Shown here piece by piece: positions 1 through 8,497 of a stretch of DNA of 64,000 nt (positions are counted from its first letter, which is position 1; every line of letters begins with the position of its first letter). This DNA comes from Nitrospira sp. (GTDB lineage Bacteria; Nitrospirota; Nitrospiria; Nitrospirales; Nitrospiraceae). The stretch spans positions 32,001 to 96,000 of the forward strand of contig JANDJI010000001.1 in the NCBI GenBank assembly GCA_024331125.1, in the 5' to 3' direction. A program made the position numbers and the translations under genes. Below the pieces are notes generated by a model. It had not been told where the DNA came from and did no database searches. It saw only the letters and a program-made list of their open reading frames with translations.

Positions 1-344
<344 letters not shown>

Positions 345-367
345 TCACCATTTTTGAAGCTGAATCG

Positions 368-826
368 TCATTCCGGGACCGTCAATTGCCCGGCATCCAA
401 CACCTGTGTTCTCGCCACCTCGTCGCCGAACCGACGGCCTTGTTCGTTCCCGATAATCAACAGGCTCTCAAACGTCACGATCGCCAACGACACGAGCCAC
501 CCCACCCAGGGAATCGCAAACGCAATCTGCGCGCAGCCCAACGGCAAGTTTCGAACGATCGATTCCTTGAACCCGACAGGCCCCCGACCGTCCACCCGAA
601 TCGTTTCGAGACCGACCAACCGCTTGCCGATGCTCTTCCCGCCCGCAAAGCCGTCCGCAATCAAAAGGTAGGCCAAACCCGAAAGAAACCCGACCGGCGA
701 AGCCATTTCATTTGCGGCGGCGACAATGAACAGATCGATGAGCTTGGCAATGAACCGGTTCAGAACGTGGGCCTTCGGATAGACCGCCTGTTCCGGAAAC
801 TGGGAGGTCAGCCCCTCGCCTGTCAA
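368..826 (-). CDS. RDD family integral membrane protein
   Basis: Small membrane protein of about 152 residues with the RDD family pattern: an Arg near the first helix (LNRFIAKLIDLFIV), then GGKSIGKRLVGLETI, and hydrophobic segments around WVGWLVSLAIVTFESLLII. RDD proteins are poorly characterised; some are proposed ion exchangers. A TTG start at 826 is preferred because AAAGGAG lies 6-7 bases upstream and a sigma70-like promoter with its -10 at 856-851 is placed to give a short leader. The frame stays open further upstream to 883, but a start there would overlap the promoter. It reads toward mreB with a short gap. Substrate unknown. Confidence 0.7.
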   Translation of the reverse strand: MTGEGLTSQFPEQAVYPKAHVLNRFIAKLIDLFIVAAANEMASPVGFLSGLAYLLIADGFAGGKSIGKRLVGLETIRVDGRGPVGFKESIVRNLPLGCAQIAFAIPWVGWLVSLAIVTFESLLIIGNEQGRRFGDEVARTQVLDAGQLTVPE

Positions 827-850
827 GGAATCTCCTTTAAAACTATCGGC

Positions 851-879
851 AATATAACAAAAACCGCCATCCCGCACAA
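851..879 (-). promoter_or_regulatory. Predicted sigma70 promoter of the RDD gene
   Basis: On the minus strand TTGTGC, 17 bases, then TATATT. The -10 is strong and the -35 partial. It sits about 25 bases upstream of the TTG start at 826 with AAAGGAG in between, supporting that short-leader start. Confidence 0.4.
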
Positions 880-1062
880 ACAAAGACCGTTCTTTCTATC
901 CACGCGGCTTGCGCCCATGCCGATTGCGTCATCGGATTCCAAACCAGAAGAGCGGCAATGCCGCTCTCGACGGCTTTTTGCCTTCTTGATTCCCCCATCA
1001 TCCTAAAGAGCCCGACATCGGCACGTTTCCATCGTTCGCTTCCTCCCCTCTTTTTTGTCGTC

Positions 1063-1092
1063 TTGTCTTGACGCCCGCCGCGCAAGTACAAT
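1063..1092 (+). promoter_or_regulatory. Predicted sigma70 promoter of the SurA-N-like gene
   Basis: TTGTCT, 18 bases, TACAAT, ending 34 bases before the ATG at 1126. Boxes match consensus only partly; assigned by position and spacing. Confidence 0.35.
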
Positions 1093-1125
1093 GGTTCCTC
1101 TGGCTCTGAATGAAAGAGGTTTGGA

Positions 1126-1824
1126 ATGATTAAGACCATACGCGACGCCGCCCACAACTATCCGTGGCTCCTCAAATCGATCATGGGCATTTTGGCCATC
1201 GCGTTCGTCATCACCATGGGATGGTGGGGGTTCGGCGAGCAATCGACCAACGCCGTCGCGACGGTCGGAGACCTGACCGTCTCTCGCGACGAATTCCGGC
1301 GCGCCTATGAGCTGATGTACCGCGCGTACAAAGAAAGAGGCGGCGGAGACTTAAACGACGAAACCTTCAAGCAATTGGTGATCGATCAACTGGTGGAGAA
1401 TCGACTGTGGGTGATCGCCGCTCAAGAGATGGGCATCACCGTGTCCGACACGGACCTTCGGGAAATGATCCTGCAAATTCCCGATTTCCAGAAAAACGGG
1501 GCGTTCGATCCCGATCTCTACCGTCGTCTCCTCGCAGCCAATCACTGGACCCCCGCGGCCTTCGAGGCCGCCCAGAAGCAGGAACTCTTGGCCGGCAAGG
1601 CGAGGATGATCGTCCGCAACTCCGTCGCCCTTACCCCCGCCGAGCTGACGGAGGGGCAAGCCTTGACAACGCGAGCCCAAGGCTCCGAGACCCCCGACTT
1701 CCTGGGAGGCAGAGACCGCGCCGTGCAAGACATGCTGTTGCAGAAGCAGCAGCGCGCGTTGTCGGCCTATCAGGATGCCCTCAAGGCCAAGATCCCGGTC
1801 AAAATCCGCCGAGAACTGCTCTAG
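1126..1824 (+). CDS. SurA/PpiD N-terminal-domain periplasmic chaperone-like protein
   Basis: A 232-residue membrane-anchored protein. After a short basic N-terminus a single hydrophobic helix (about residues 15-34, LKSIMGILAIAFVITMGWW) resembles the PpiD anchor. It is followed by a SurA_N_3-type helical domain with VGDLTVSRDEFRRAYE, LVIDQLVENRLWVIAAQEMGI and IPDFQKNGAFD. PpiD and SurA bind unfolded outer-membrane proteins in the periplasm. No parvulin peptidyl-prolyl isomerase domain follows: the gene stops soon after the N-domain, so it is a chaperone-only version. It stands alone on the plus strand, convergent with queA. The family is clear, the exact client is not. Confidence 0.75.
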   Translation: MIKTIRDAAHNYPWLLKSIMGILAIAFVITMGWWGFGEQSTNAVATVGDLTVSRDEFRRAYELMYRAYKERGGGDLNDETFKQLVIDQLVENRLWVIAAQEMGITVSDTDLREMILQIPDFQKNGAFDPDLYRRLLAANHWTPAAFEAAQKQELLAGKARMIVRNSVALTPAELTEGQALTTRAQGSETPDFLGGRDRAVQDMLLQKQQRALSAYQDALKAKIPVKIRRELL

Positions 1825-1980
1825 TCACGGTGGAAACGATATCGGTCTGACTTGCTCTCCCGACAAACAAGGATGTGCCACCCCGCAACCTGCCGACTCG
1901 GTCTTTTCCTCAGCGCCCCCGCCTGCCGCAAATCACGCTTTTTCCCCTCCACGATACGGACCGCCGTCTATCATCGTCGG

Positions 1981-3000
1981 CTATAGAATTAGCATCGCGT
2001 CGCCGTAGCTGTAGAAACGGTACCGTTCCTTGACCGCCTCTTCGTAGGCGCGGCGAATCAATTCGACGCCGGCAAAGGCCGAGACCAACATGAGCAGGGT
2101 GGTCTTCGGAAGGTGAAAATTGGTCATAAGTGCATCGACGGTCCGGAATTGAAAACCCGGCGTGATAAACAGACGGCTTTCCCCCTCGGCGGGGATGATC
2201 TTTCCCCGTTCCCGCGCAACGGTCTCCAACGTCCGCACCACGGTCGTGCCGACCGCTACGACCCGTCGGCCGGCTCGCTTTGTCCGTACAATGGCCTCGG
2301 CGGCTTTCTCGCCCACCTTGAATACCTCTCCGTCCATCCGATGATCTTCAATTCGCTCCGTCACGACGGGTTTGAAGGTCCCCGGACCCACGTGCAGCGT
2401 GACCGTCACCACGCGAATGGCCCGCTCGGCCAAACGGGCGAGCAGGTCCTCCGTAAAGTGCAAACCGGCCGTCGGAGCCGCAATCGCGCCCTGGTGAGCG
2501 GCAAAGACCGTTTGATACCAGTCATGGTCCTCGATCCCGGGACGCCGTTTGATATAGGGAGGGAGCGGCATTTCACCGCATGTTCCCAACAGTTGAACGA
2601 CGGGAATCGGACTCTCCACCTTCACAGCCGTACCCGCGGCATCGCGCTTCAGAACCGTCGCCCTGGCTTCTCGATCAAACTCGATCACCTGCCCGACGCG
2701 GAATGTCCCCTTGATCATCACCTCCCACACGTTGCCGCCGAGATCTTTGACGAACAACACTTCGACCGACGTGCCGGTCGGCAGTTTTTTGCCCCGCATC
2801 CTGGCCGGCAGGACCTTCGTATCGTTCACGACCAACAGATCGCCGGGATCAAGCAAGGACGGAAGATCGGCGACGCGGAGATGAGAGAATCGGCCGGTTT
2901 GCCGATCAAGCGCCAGCAACCTCGCGCGATCGCGCGGCACGACGGGTTGCGACGCGACGAGCGACGGGTCGAACGGGAAATCGAATTCCGAGAGCTGCAT
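1981..3000 (-). CDS. queA: S-adenosylmethionine:tRNA ribosyltransferase-isomerase QueA
   Basis: QueA transfers and isomerises the ribosyl group of SAM onto 7-aminomethyl-7-deazaguanine in tRNA to make epoxyqueuosine in the cytoplasm. The 339-residue product matches the family length. Visible family signatures are MQLSEFDFPFDPSLVA at the start, VVNDTKVLPARM near residue 60, the APTAGLHFT segment near 180, GPGTFKPV, and TNFHLPKTTLLMLV near the C-terminus. The ATG at 3000 overlaps the TGA of the upstream SpoIID-like gene (TGATG), so the two are probably translationally coupled. The frame remains open upstream inside that gene, but this adds unrelated sequence. Confidence 0.96.
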   Translation of the reverse strand: MQLSEFDFPFDPSLVASQPVVPRDRARLLALDRQTGRFSHLRVADLPSLLDPGDLLVVNDTKVLPARMRGKKLPTGTSVEVLFVKDLGGNVWEVMIKGTFRVGQVIEFDREARATVLKRDAAGTAVKVESPIPVVQLLGTCGEMPLPPYIKRRPGIEDHDWYQTVFAAHQGAIAAPTAGLHFTEDLLARLAERAIRVVTVTLHVGPGTFKPVVTERIEDHRMDGEVFKVGEKAAEAIVRTKRAGRRVVAVGTTVVRTLETVARERGKIIPAEGESRLFITPGFQFRTVDALMTNFHLPKTTLLMLVSAFAGVELIRRAYEEAVKERYRFYSYGDAMLIL

Positions 3001-4253
3001 CAAAAAGCGGGCGCCGCCACAACCGGAGGAACCGGGGGAGCCTTGGTCAATGACGCGTTGCGCAACTCCGTTCCCGGATAGTAGTAACGGAGGATGCTGG
3101 AGTACGAATAGCCCAATTCGGCCAGTTCCTTGGCCCCCCATTGGCAAAGACCGACCGCGTGACCGGCTCCGTAGCCGGACAGGACGACCTCCTCGCCGAA
3201 CGAATCGATGGTGAACTGCGTGCTGGGCACGACCGTATAGCCGACGGCCTTGCGAAGCTCCTCTCCGCGCAGGATCAGTTCGCCTTTGGAATGCACGATT
3301 CGCAGCGTGGCCACACGGCCCGAACGGCTGTAGGAAAGGGGCGTCAACGTGGCGATCGCCCCCACGTCGAATCCCTGCCGGCGCAGATTCTGTTCCAACG
3401 TTTCGACCTTGAACGAGGCTTTCCATTGAAAATACGGAGACTCAAGGTCGAACGGGCATTCGACGCCCTTCAAATACGGCAGGTCTTTCGACCAGACGAC
3501 CGCTGCGTCTTCCGTGAGGCCGGCGGCCGTCGACGAAAAGGCCGCGTAGATCGGCGCGTCTTCGTAGGTGACGACTTCTCCCTTCGTGGAATCGACCGCC
3601 TGTTCGACGCGCGCGTCGACGCCTTGGCGGCCTCGATACACTTGATCCTGCGTGCCGGCCGCCACGTCATAATCGCGCGAACCGCTCAGCATATGGTGAT
3701 ACAGCGCATAGGTTCTGGCCGCGACGGCCTGCGCCTTGAGCATTTCAGGATGCCACGAGGAATTGACTTCTCCGGGAAGGACTCCTTTGACGTACTCTTC
3801 GAGATCGACGTGATTGACGACGAGCAGCCCGTTCCCACGAGCGATCACCTGCACCAGCCCCCTGATTTGCCACGTCGGGGGCCCGTCGGCAGGACGGGCG
3901 GCTGAACGGGAGGACGTCTTGGCGTCATGCTCGCCCTGCTTCGGCAACCAGATCGTCAGATCCTGTTTTCCCGCGCGCAAGGTCACCTGTTCACCGTCGA
4001 CGCGGGTTCCGTTGACGAACAGCGCAGCACCGCGTCTCTCGATGCGAATCCTTGCGTTGCGATAGGACCGTGCCATGCCGCGCTCATCCGTCACCCACAA
4101 CAGAGGGGTCGTGCGCACGTCGAGCTGCCGGATCTCCGCCGCCAGCAACACACGGATCGCCGGTGCGGCATAGGCCGAAGAAGCCGCGATATCCAGCGCC
4201 CCCGCGGCCAGCCCGGCAACGCCGATCAAACACGATCGAAACGGCTGTTTCAT
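3000..4253 (-). CDS. SpoIID/LytB-domain exported protein
   Basis: About 417 residues with an N-terminal signal peptide (SCLIGVAGLAAGALDIAASS, then AYA-A). The middle and C-terminal parts carry the SpoIID/LytB domain: LEEYVKGVLPGEV near residue 155, WHPEMLKAQAVAARTYAL, and GYGAGHAVGLCQWGAKELA near the C-terminus. SpoIID is a lytic transglycosylase acting on denuded peptidoglycan in Firmicute sporulation; homologues in non-sporulating Gram-negatives probably also act on the wall. The ATG at 4253 forms ATGA with the stop of the DUF2905 gene; an ATG at 4268 is an alternative. It is co-transcribed with DUF2905 and queA. Confidence 0.88.
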   Translation of the reverse strand: MKQPFRSCLIGVAGLAAGALDIAASSAYAAPAIRVLLAAEIRQLDVRTTPLLWVTDERGMARSYRNARIRIERRGAALFVNGTRVDGEQVTLRAGKQDLTIWLPKQGEHDAKTSSRSAARPADGPPTWQIRGLVQVIARGNGLLVVNHVDLEEYVKGVLPGEVNSSWHPEMLKAQAVAARTYALYHHMLSGSRDYDVAAGTQDQVYRGRQGVDARVEQAVDSTKGEVVTYEDAPIYAAFSSTAAGLTEDAAVVWSKDLPYLKGVECPFDLESPYFQWKASFKVETLEQNLRRQGFDVGAIATLTPLSYSRSGRVATLRIVHSKGELILRGEELRKAVGYTVVPSTQFTIDSFGEEVVLSGYGAGHAVGLCQWGAKELAELGYSYSSILRYYYPGTELRNASLTKAPPVPPVVAAPAF

Positions 4254-4516
4254 CGTCGAAAGAGCCATCCCAGGACGTAGAACAACAGGCTCAACACCAC
4301 GCTCAAGACGATGCTGGTGCCCAGAGGGAAATAAAAGCTGAAATTCTCGCGCTTATACGAGATGTCACCGGGTAATTTGCCGAGCCAGCCGAACAGACTT
4401 CCCAACCCAGCAATGCGATCGACGGCGACGAGCAGCACGCCGATTCCCACGATCAGGAGGCCGATCCCGATCATCAGCTTGCCGATCGCCGTCCATTCTG
4501 GCATCTCAGGCGGCAC
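4250..4516 (-). CDS. DUF2905 family small membrane protein
   Basis: An 88-residue protein with two hydrophobic helices (GKLMIGIGLLIVGIGVLLVA and a C-terminal one ending VLGWLFRR) separated by LGKLPGDISYKRENFSFYFPLGTS. The GKLPGD-I segment between two helices is the hallmark of DUF2905, an uncharacterised inner-membrane family common in Gram-negatives. It overlaps the next gene by four bases (ATGA). Function unknown. Confidence 0.85.
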   Translation of the reverse strand: MPPEMPEWTAIGKLMIGIGLLIVGIGVLLVAVDRIAGLGSLFGWLGKLPGDISYKRENFSFYFPLGTSIVLSVVLSLLFYVLGWLFRR

Positions 4517-4653
4517 GCCTCATCCCTCCTTGAAGACAGCCACGGCCTCGGCGCGCTCATCAAGAGTCCACCGTCATTCCCCTCCGCGCACCGAGATACC
4601 TTGCCTTTCCACAAGGCCGAGTGAGCCTTGTCAGCGGCCGTTCCCGCCTTTTG

Positions 4654-5673
4654 TCACCGAATCAGGCATTCGGCGATTTGGATGGCGTTCAACGCCGCTC
4701 CCTTTCGAAGATTGTCCGACACGACCCAGAGATTGAGCCCGTGCTCAATCGAGCGATCTTCTCGCACTCGGCCGATATACACCTCGTCTTTTCCCGTGGC
4801 GTCCAGCGGCATCGGGTAAAGTTTCTTCCCCGGATCGTCGAAGACGACCACGCCCGGCATGGCCGCCAACAGGGCCCTCGCCTCGTTGGCGCTCAACGGT
4901 TTCTCCAACTCGACGTTGATCGCTTCGGAGTGACAGCGCAGCACCGGCACTCGCACGGTCGTCGCCGTCACGCGGAGCGACGGCGCTCCGAGAATTTTTC
5001 TGGTTTCCATCGCGATCTTCACCTCTTCCGAACAGTCGCCGCCGTCGTTGAACGAACCGATCTGAGGCAGCAAGTTGAAGGCGATCTGATGGGGATACAC
5101 CTTCGTTTCCACTTCGCGAAAGGCCAACAACGCCTTGGTTTGGTCCATCAGCTCATCCATCGCCGCGGCGCCGGTCCCCGAGACGGACTGAAACGTCGTC
5201 ACCACCACGCGCTTGACGCCCACGGCGTCATGAATCGGTTTGAGCGTCATCACCAGGGGGGTCGTGGTGCAGTTGGGGATCGACACAATGCCTCGCGGCA
5301 TCGCTTCCAACGCGCGGGCGTTGACTTCGGGCACGACCAATGGAACGTCAGGATCCATTCGAAACACGGCGCTGTCGTCGATCACCACGACGCCGGCGGC
5401 GCCGAGCTTTTGGCCGTATTCGCGACTGATCGTGTCGGTCGCCGAGATCAGCGCAAGATCAACGCCGGCGAAGGACGACTCGGGCGTCAGTTCCTCGACT
5501 TTCCACTCCTTGCCCTGGCACGACAACGTCTCGCCGGCCGACCGGCGGGATGCGAAGAGCCGGAGCGACTCCAGAGGAAATTTTCGCTCTTCCAGAATCT
5601 CCAACGTTTCTTTCCCTACCGCACCGGTCGCCCCAAGGATCGCCATCACGTATGCGGGTTTGTTCTTCAGCAT
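4654..5673 (-). CDS. asd: Aspartate-semialdehyde dehydrogenase
   Basis: Catalyses NADPH-dependent reductive dephosphorylation of aspartyl phosphate to aspartate semialdehyde, the branch point to Lys/diaminopimelate, Thr, Met and Ile. The 339-residue form shows the Rossmann motif ILGATGAVGKE at 12-22, the catalytic cysteine in SIPNCTTTPL (about Cys135), and the LLPQIG segment typical of the family. The start at 5673 has GAAGGG close upstream. An in-frame ATG at 5694, which overlaps the stop of the NHL gene as TGATG, would add seven residues and cannot be excluded. It reads in line with leuB and the NHL gene. Confidence 0.95.
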   Translation of the reverse strand: MLKNKPAYVMAILGATGAVGKETLEILEERKFPLESLRLFASRRSAGETLSCQGKEWKVEELTPESSFAGVDLALISATDTISREYGQKLGAAGVVVIDDSAVFRMDPDVPLVVPEVNARALEAMPRGIVSIPNCTTTPLVMTLKPIHDAVGVKRVVVTTFQSVSGTGAAAMDELMDQTKALLAFREVETKVYPHQIAFNLLPQIGSFNDGGDCSEEVKIAMETRKILGAPSLRVTATTVRVPVLRCHSEAINVELEKPLSANEARALLAAMPGVVVFDDPGKKLYPMPLDATGKDEVYIGRVREDRSIEHGLNLWVVSDNLRKGAALNAIQIAECLIR

Positions 5674-5693
5674 GGAGCCCTTCTTTGTTTGCA

Positions 5694-6905
5694 TCAGAGC
5701 GTCAGTGCTCGTATCCGATGGTTGAACGTATCGGCGACCACCACCCGTCCCTTGTGATCGACCGCGATGCCGAACGGATAGTTGAGGCTCGCCTCTAACG
5801 CCGATCCGCCGTCACCGGAGAAAGCCGGGGTCCCCGTTCCGGCCGTTCGCTCGATCTTGCCGGTCGCCCGGTTCCATCGGCGCACCAAGTGGTTGTCAGA
5901 ATCCGTCATGAACAAATTACCATCCCCATCCGCCGCAATGCCGACCGGCCTCGACAAGCTGACCGATGGCGTCTCATGTTCGCCTTCGTATCGGTAGTCG
6001 CCGCCGTCCCCCGCCGCCGTTCGAATCAGGCCCGTCGTCGGATCGACTGCGCGAATCCTGCCGTTGAAGGTATCGGCGATGAAGAGCGTGCCATCATCGG
6101 CGCAGGCCAACCCGCTCGGCCCGGCCAGAGCGGCTTCCGTGGCCGGCCTGTCGTCTCCATTGTACAAAGCCGTCCCGTTCCCCGCCACCGTGCGGATCAG
6201 CCCGGTTTTTAGATCGATCGCCCGAACTCGGTGGTTGCCCTGGTCGGCCACGTATAACACTCCTCTCCCGTCCAAGGCCAAGGCGGCCGGTTCATTGAGC
6301 CCTGCGGCGACGGCGGGCCCGCCGTCGCCGCAATACCGAGGCTGGCCCAGTCCGGCGATCGTCGTGATCACCCCGCTGGCAGCATCGACCAAACGGATGC
6401 GATGGTTCAACGTATCGGCAATGTACACGTTTCCTTGGGCGTCCGAGACAACCGCCGTTGGAAAATTCAATCTGGCGCGCAGGGCCGGCCCGCCGTCGCC
6501 GCCGAATCGACTCGGTGCCGTCGCTCTCGCCACAACGTACCGGATCGTTCCGCTTATGTCCGTCTGCTGCCGGTAGTTCGGTGAAGCCGCTCCTCCCTCG
6601 GCAAAGGGGTCTTCTTGCTGCGAACGCCGGGCTTCTGCATCGAGACCGGAATCCCGCGCCGCTCCTTCTATGTCGGCCATGTCGGCGACGCCGGCGATCG
6701 TCGAGATCATGCCGGTGTCTCGATCGATCCGCCGCACAACATGGTTTTCAGAATCGGCGATCAGGATGTTCCCTAGAGCATCCACTCCCACCCCCTTCGG
6801 TTCATTCAAGGAGGCGAGACACGCAGGACCGCCGTCTCCCCCATAGGCGGGTTCTCCGGTTCCGGCAAGAGTCCGAATGGTCCACAGTCCCACGGTCGAA
6901 GGCAT
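5694..6905 (-). CDS. NHL-repeat beta-propeller protein
   Basis: A 403-residue protein made almost entirely of NHL repeats: at least six units with the cores GDGGPA, LNEPKGVGVDALGNILIAD, NHRIRLVD and ITTIAGLG. NHL repeats form six-bladed propellers that bind RNA, protein or glycans. No signal peptide is evident at the chosen start (MPSTVGLWTIRTLAGTG); the frame begins directly in a repeat, so either the protein is cytoplasmic or the true start is elsewhere. It lies between leuB and asd on the same strand, with its TGA at the upstream asd start, an unusual neighbour for amino-acid biosynthesis. Function unknown. Confidence 0.8.
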   Translation of the reverse strand: MPSTVGLWTIRTLAGTGEPAYGGDGGPACLASLNEPKGVGVDALGNILIADSENHVVRRIDRDTGMISTIAGVADMADIEGAARDSGLDAEARRSQQEDPFAEGGAASPNYRQQTDISGTIRYVVARATAPSRFGGDGGPALRARLNFPTAVVSDAQGNVYIADTLNHRIRLVDAASGVITTIAGLGQPRYCGDGGPAVAAGLNEPAALALDGRGVLYVADQGNHRVRAIDLKTGLIRTVAGNGTALYNGDDRPATEAALAGPSGLACADDGTLFIADTFNGRIRAVDPTTGLIRTAAGDGGDYRYEGEHETPSVSLSRPVGIAADGDGNLFMTDSDNHLVRRWNRATGKIERTAGTGTPAFSGDGGSALEASLNYPFGIAVDHKGRVVVADTFNHRIRALTL

Positions 6906-6922
6906 ACGAATCCGCGATGACG

Positions 6923-8005
6923 CTAGCGCAAATTGCGAAGGATGACATCCCCCATTTCGGTCGTCCCGACGATCTTGGCGCCGGGGCTTTGGATGTCCCT
7001 GGTCCGATACCCCAGATCGAGCGTCTTCACAATCGCCCGCTCAATGGCATCGGCCTCTTTATCAAGACGAAACGCATAGGACAGCATCATGGCGGCTGAC
7101 GCGATCATCGCGATCGGATTGGCGACGTTCTTACCGGCGATGTCCGGGGCGCTGCCGTGGATGGGCTCGAACAGACCGACCGCGGCGCCCAGACTCGCGG
7201 ACGGCAACATGCCGATGGAGCCGGTCAGCATCGCGGCTTCGTCGCTCAAGATGTCGCCGAACATGTTATTGCAGAGAAGCACGTCGAATTGTCTGGGATT
7301 GCGCACCAACTGCATGGCGGCATTGTCCACGTACATGTGGGTCAACTCGACGTCCGGATATTCCTTATGCACGCCGGTGACCACCTTTCGCCATAATTCC
7401 GAGGACTCCAAGACGTTCGCCTTGTCCACCGACGTCACTTTCTTGCGGCGTTTGCGCGCCGCCTCGAACGCCACCTTTGCGATGCGCCTGACTTCTTCGG
7501 TCGTATAGACCTCCGTATTGATGCCACGCTCTTCTCCGTTCGGCAATCGCTCGATGCCCTTGGGCTTGCCGAAATAAATGCCGCCTGTCAGTTCCCGAAC
7601 CACGAGGATATCGATTCCCTCGACGACGTCGCGTTTCAGTGACGAGGCGTCCGCGAGGCTGGGATAGACCTTGGCGGGACGAAGATTGGCGTACAGCCCC
7701 AGCGCTTCACGAATACCGAGCAACGCGCGCTCAGGCCTGCGGGCATATTCAAGCCCCTCCCACTTGGGTCCTCCGACGGCTCCCAACAACACGGCGTCGC
7801 TTTGTTTCGCAAGCGACAACGTCTCGTCCGGCAAGGGAACTCCCACCTTGTCGATCGCCTGGCCGCCGATGTCGGCCGACACAAACTCAAAGGAATGGTG
7901 ATAGGCATCCTGTATTGCCTTGAGAATCTTCACCGCTTCCGGAACAATCTCCCGCCCCACCCCGTCGCCGGCCAGCACCGCAATCTTCGCTTTCACTTCG
8001 CGCAC
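6923..8005 (-). CDS. leuB: 3-isopropylmalate dehydrogenase
   Basis: Oxidative decarboxylation of 3-isopropylmalate to 2-oxoisocaproate with NAD, the third step of leucine synthesis. The 360-residue length is normal. Visible signatures are the N-terminal [17 protein letters not shown], the [17 protein letters not shown] region, the active-site stretch [13 protein letters not shown], and the cofactor/metal region [15 protein letters not shown] followed by [12 protein letters not shown]. It lies downstream of the cupin and leuA on the same strand; leuC and leuD are not in the window. Confidence 0.97.
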   Translation of the reverse strand: MREVKAKIAVLAGDGVGREIVPEAVKILKAIQDAYHHSFEFVSADIGGQAIDKVGVPLPDETLSLAKQSDAVLLGAVGGPKWEGLEYARRPERALLGIREALGLYANLRPAKVYPSLADASSLKRDVVEGIDILVVRELTGGIYFGKPKGIERLPNGEERGINTEVYTTEEVRRIAKVAFEAARKRRKKVTSVDKANVLESSELWRKVVTGVHKEYPDVELTHMYVDNAAMQLVRNPRQFDVLLCNNMFGDILSDEAAMLTGSIGMLPSASLGAAVGLFEPIHGSAPDIAGKNVANPIAMIASAAMMLSYAFRLDKEADAIERAIVKTLDLGYRTRDIQSPGAKIVGTTEMGDVILRNLR

Positions 8006-8040
8006 TCCTTCTTGAGAATGATCAATGTGATGTCTCGTCT

Positions 8041-8403
8041 CTATTCCAGTATGGTTTCATCCTCGATCCTCCAGGCGGGATCGACCAGACAGAGAAACTC
8101 CAACTCGTCGTCCCCGGTGTTTTCCAACCACTGCCTGCCCCCCGGCGGCACGTAGACGACCGATCCAGCTTGAACCGAACGGGTCTCCGAATCGACTGTC
8201 AATCGGCCTTTCCCCGCGATGAAGTAGTAGACTTCCGAAGAGGACAGGACGTGCAGCTTCGCCCGCCTGCCGGCCCCCAGCCGGCCGTGAGCCAGACTGT
8301 ATCGAAGCGCCAGATCCTCTTTTGCGGGATGCAGCAACTCCCGGAGCATCGTATGATCTCCGGCCAAAAACTCCCGACACTCCGCAAGGGTCTTCTTGAT
8401 CAT
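8041..8403 (-). CDS. Cupin-domain protein
   Basis: A 120-residue single cupin domain: [20 protein letters not shown] (motif 1) and [23 protein letters not shown] (motif 2). Small cupins of this type usually bind a metal through a His-x-His-x4-Glu plus His set. Here motif 1 keeps one His and the Glu, and the motif-2 position that normally reads PPG-xx-H has Gln-Trp, so metal binding may be weak or absent. It sits between leuA and leuB on the same strand. Possible roles are a non-catalytic sugar or ligand binder, or an isomerase relative; the ligand cannot be told. Confidence 0.8.
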   Translation of the reverse strand: MIKKTLAECREFLAGDHTMLRELLHPAKEDLALRYSLAHGRLGAGRRAKLHVLSSSEVYYFIAGKGRLTVDSETRSVQAGSVVYVPPGGRQWLENTGDDELEFLCLVDPAWRIEDETILE

Positions 8404-8453
8404 AAAAAACAGAAGCCGCCTCTGAAACCGTTTCGGTCAATCAAAACGCAAAA

Positions 8454-8475
8454 CGGCCAAAATGCAAAACGGCCG
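8454..8475 (-). terminator. Probable weak intrinsic terminator after leuA
   Basis: On the minus strand a 5-bp CGGCC/GGCCG stem with a T-rich loop is followed by TTTTGCGTTTTG, just past the leuA stop at 8498. The stem is short and is built from two nearby copies of GCAAAACGGCC, so the terminator call is tentative. Confidence 0.35.
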
Positions 8476-8497
8476 TCACTCTAGTCCGGCCGCTCGG

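Noticed and set aside
3001..3426. N-terminal extension of QueA into the SpoIID-like gene
   Set aside because: The extension matches nothing, and the normal QueA start lies at the TGATG junction.
8404..8490. Regulatory tandem repeat (GCAAAACGGCC twice) between leuA and the cupin
   Set aside because: Explained sufficiently as the two arms of a weak terminator with T-rich tail.
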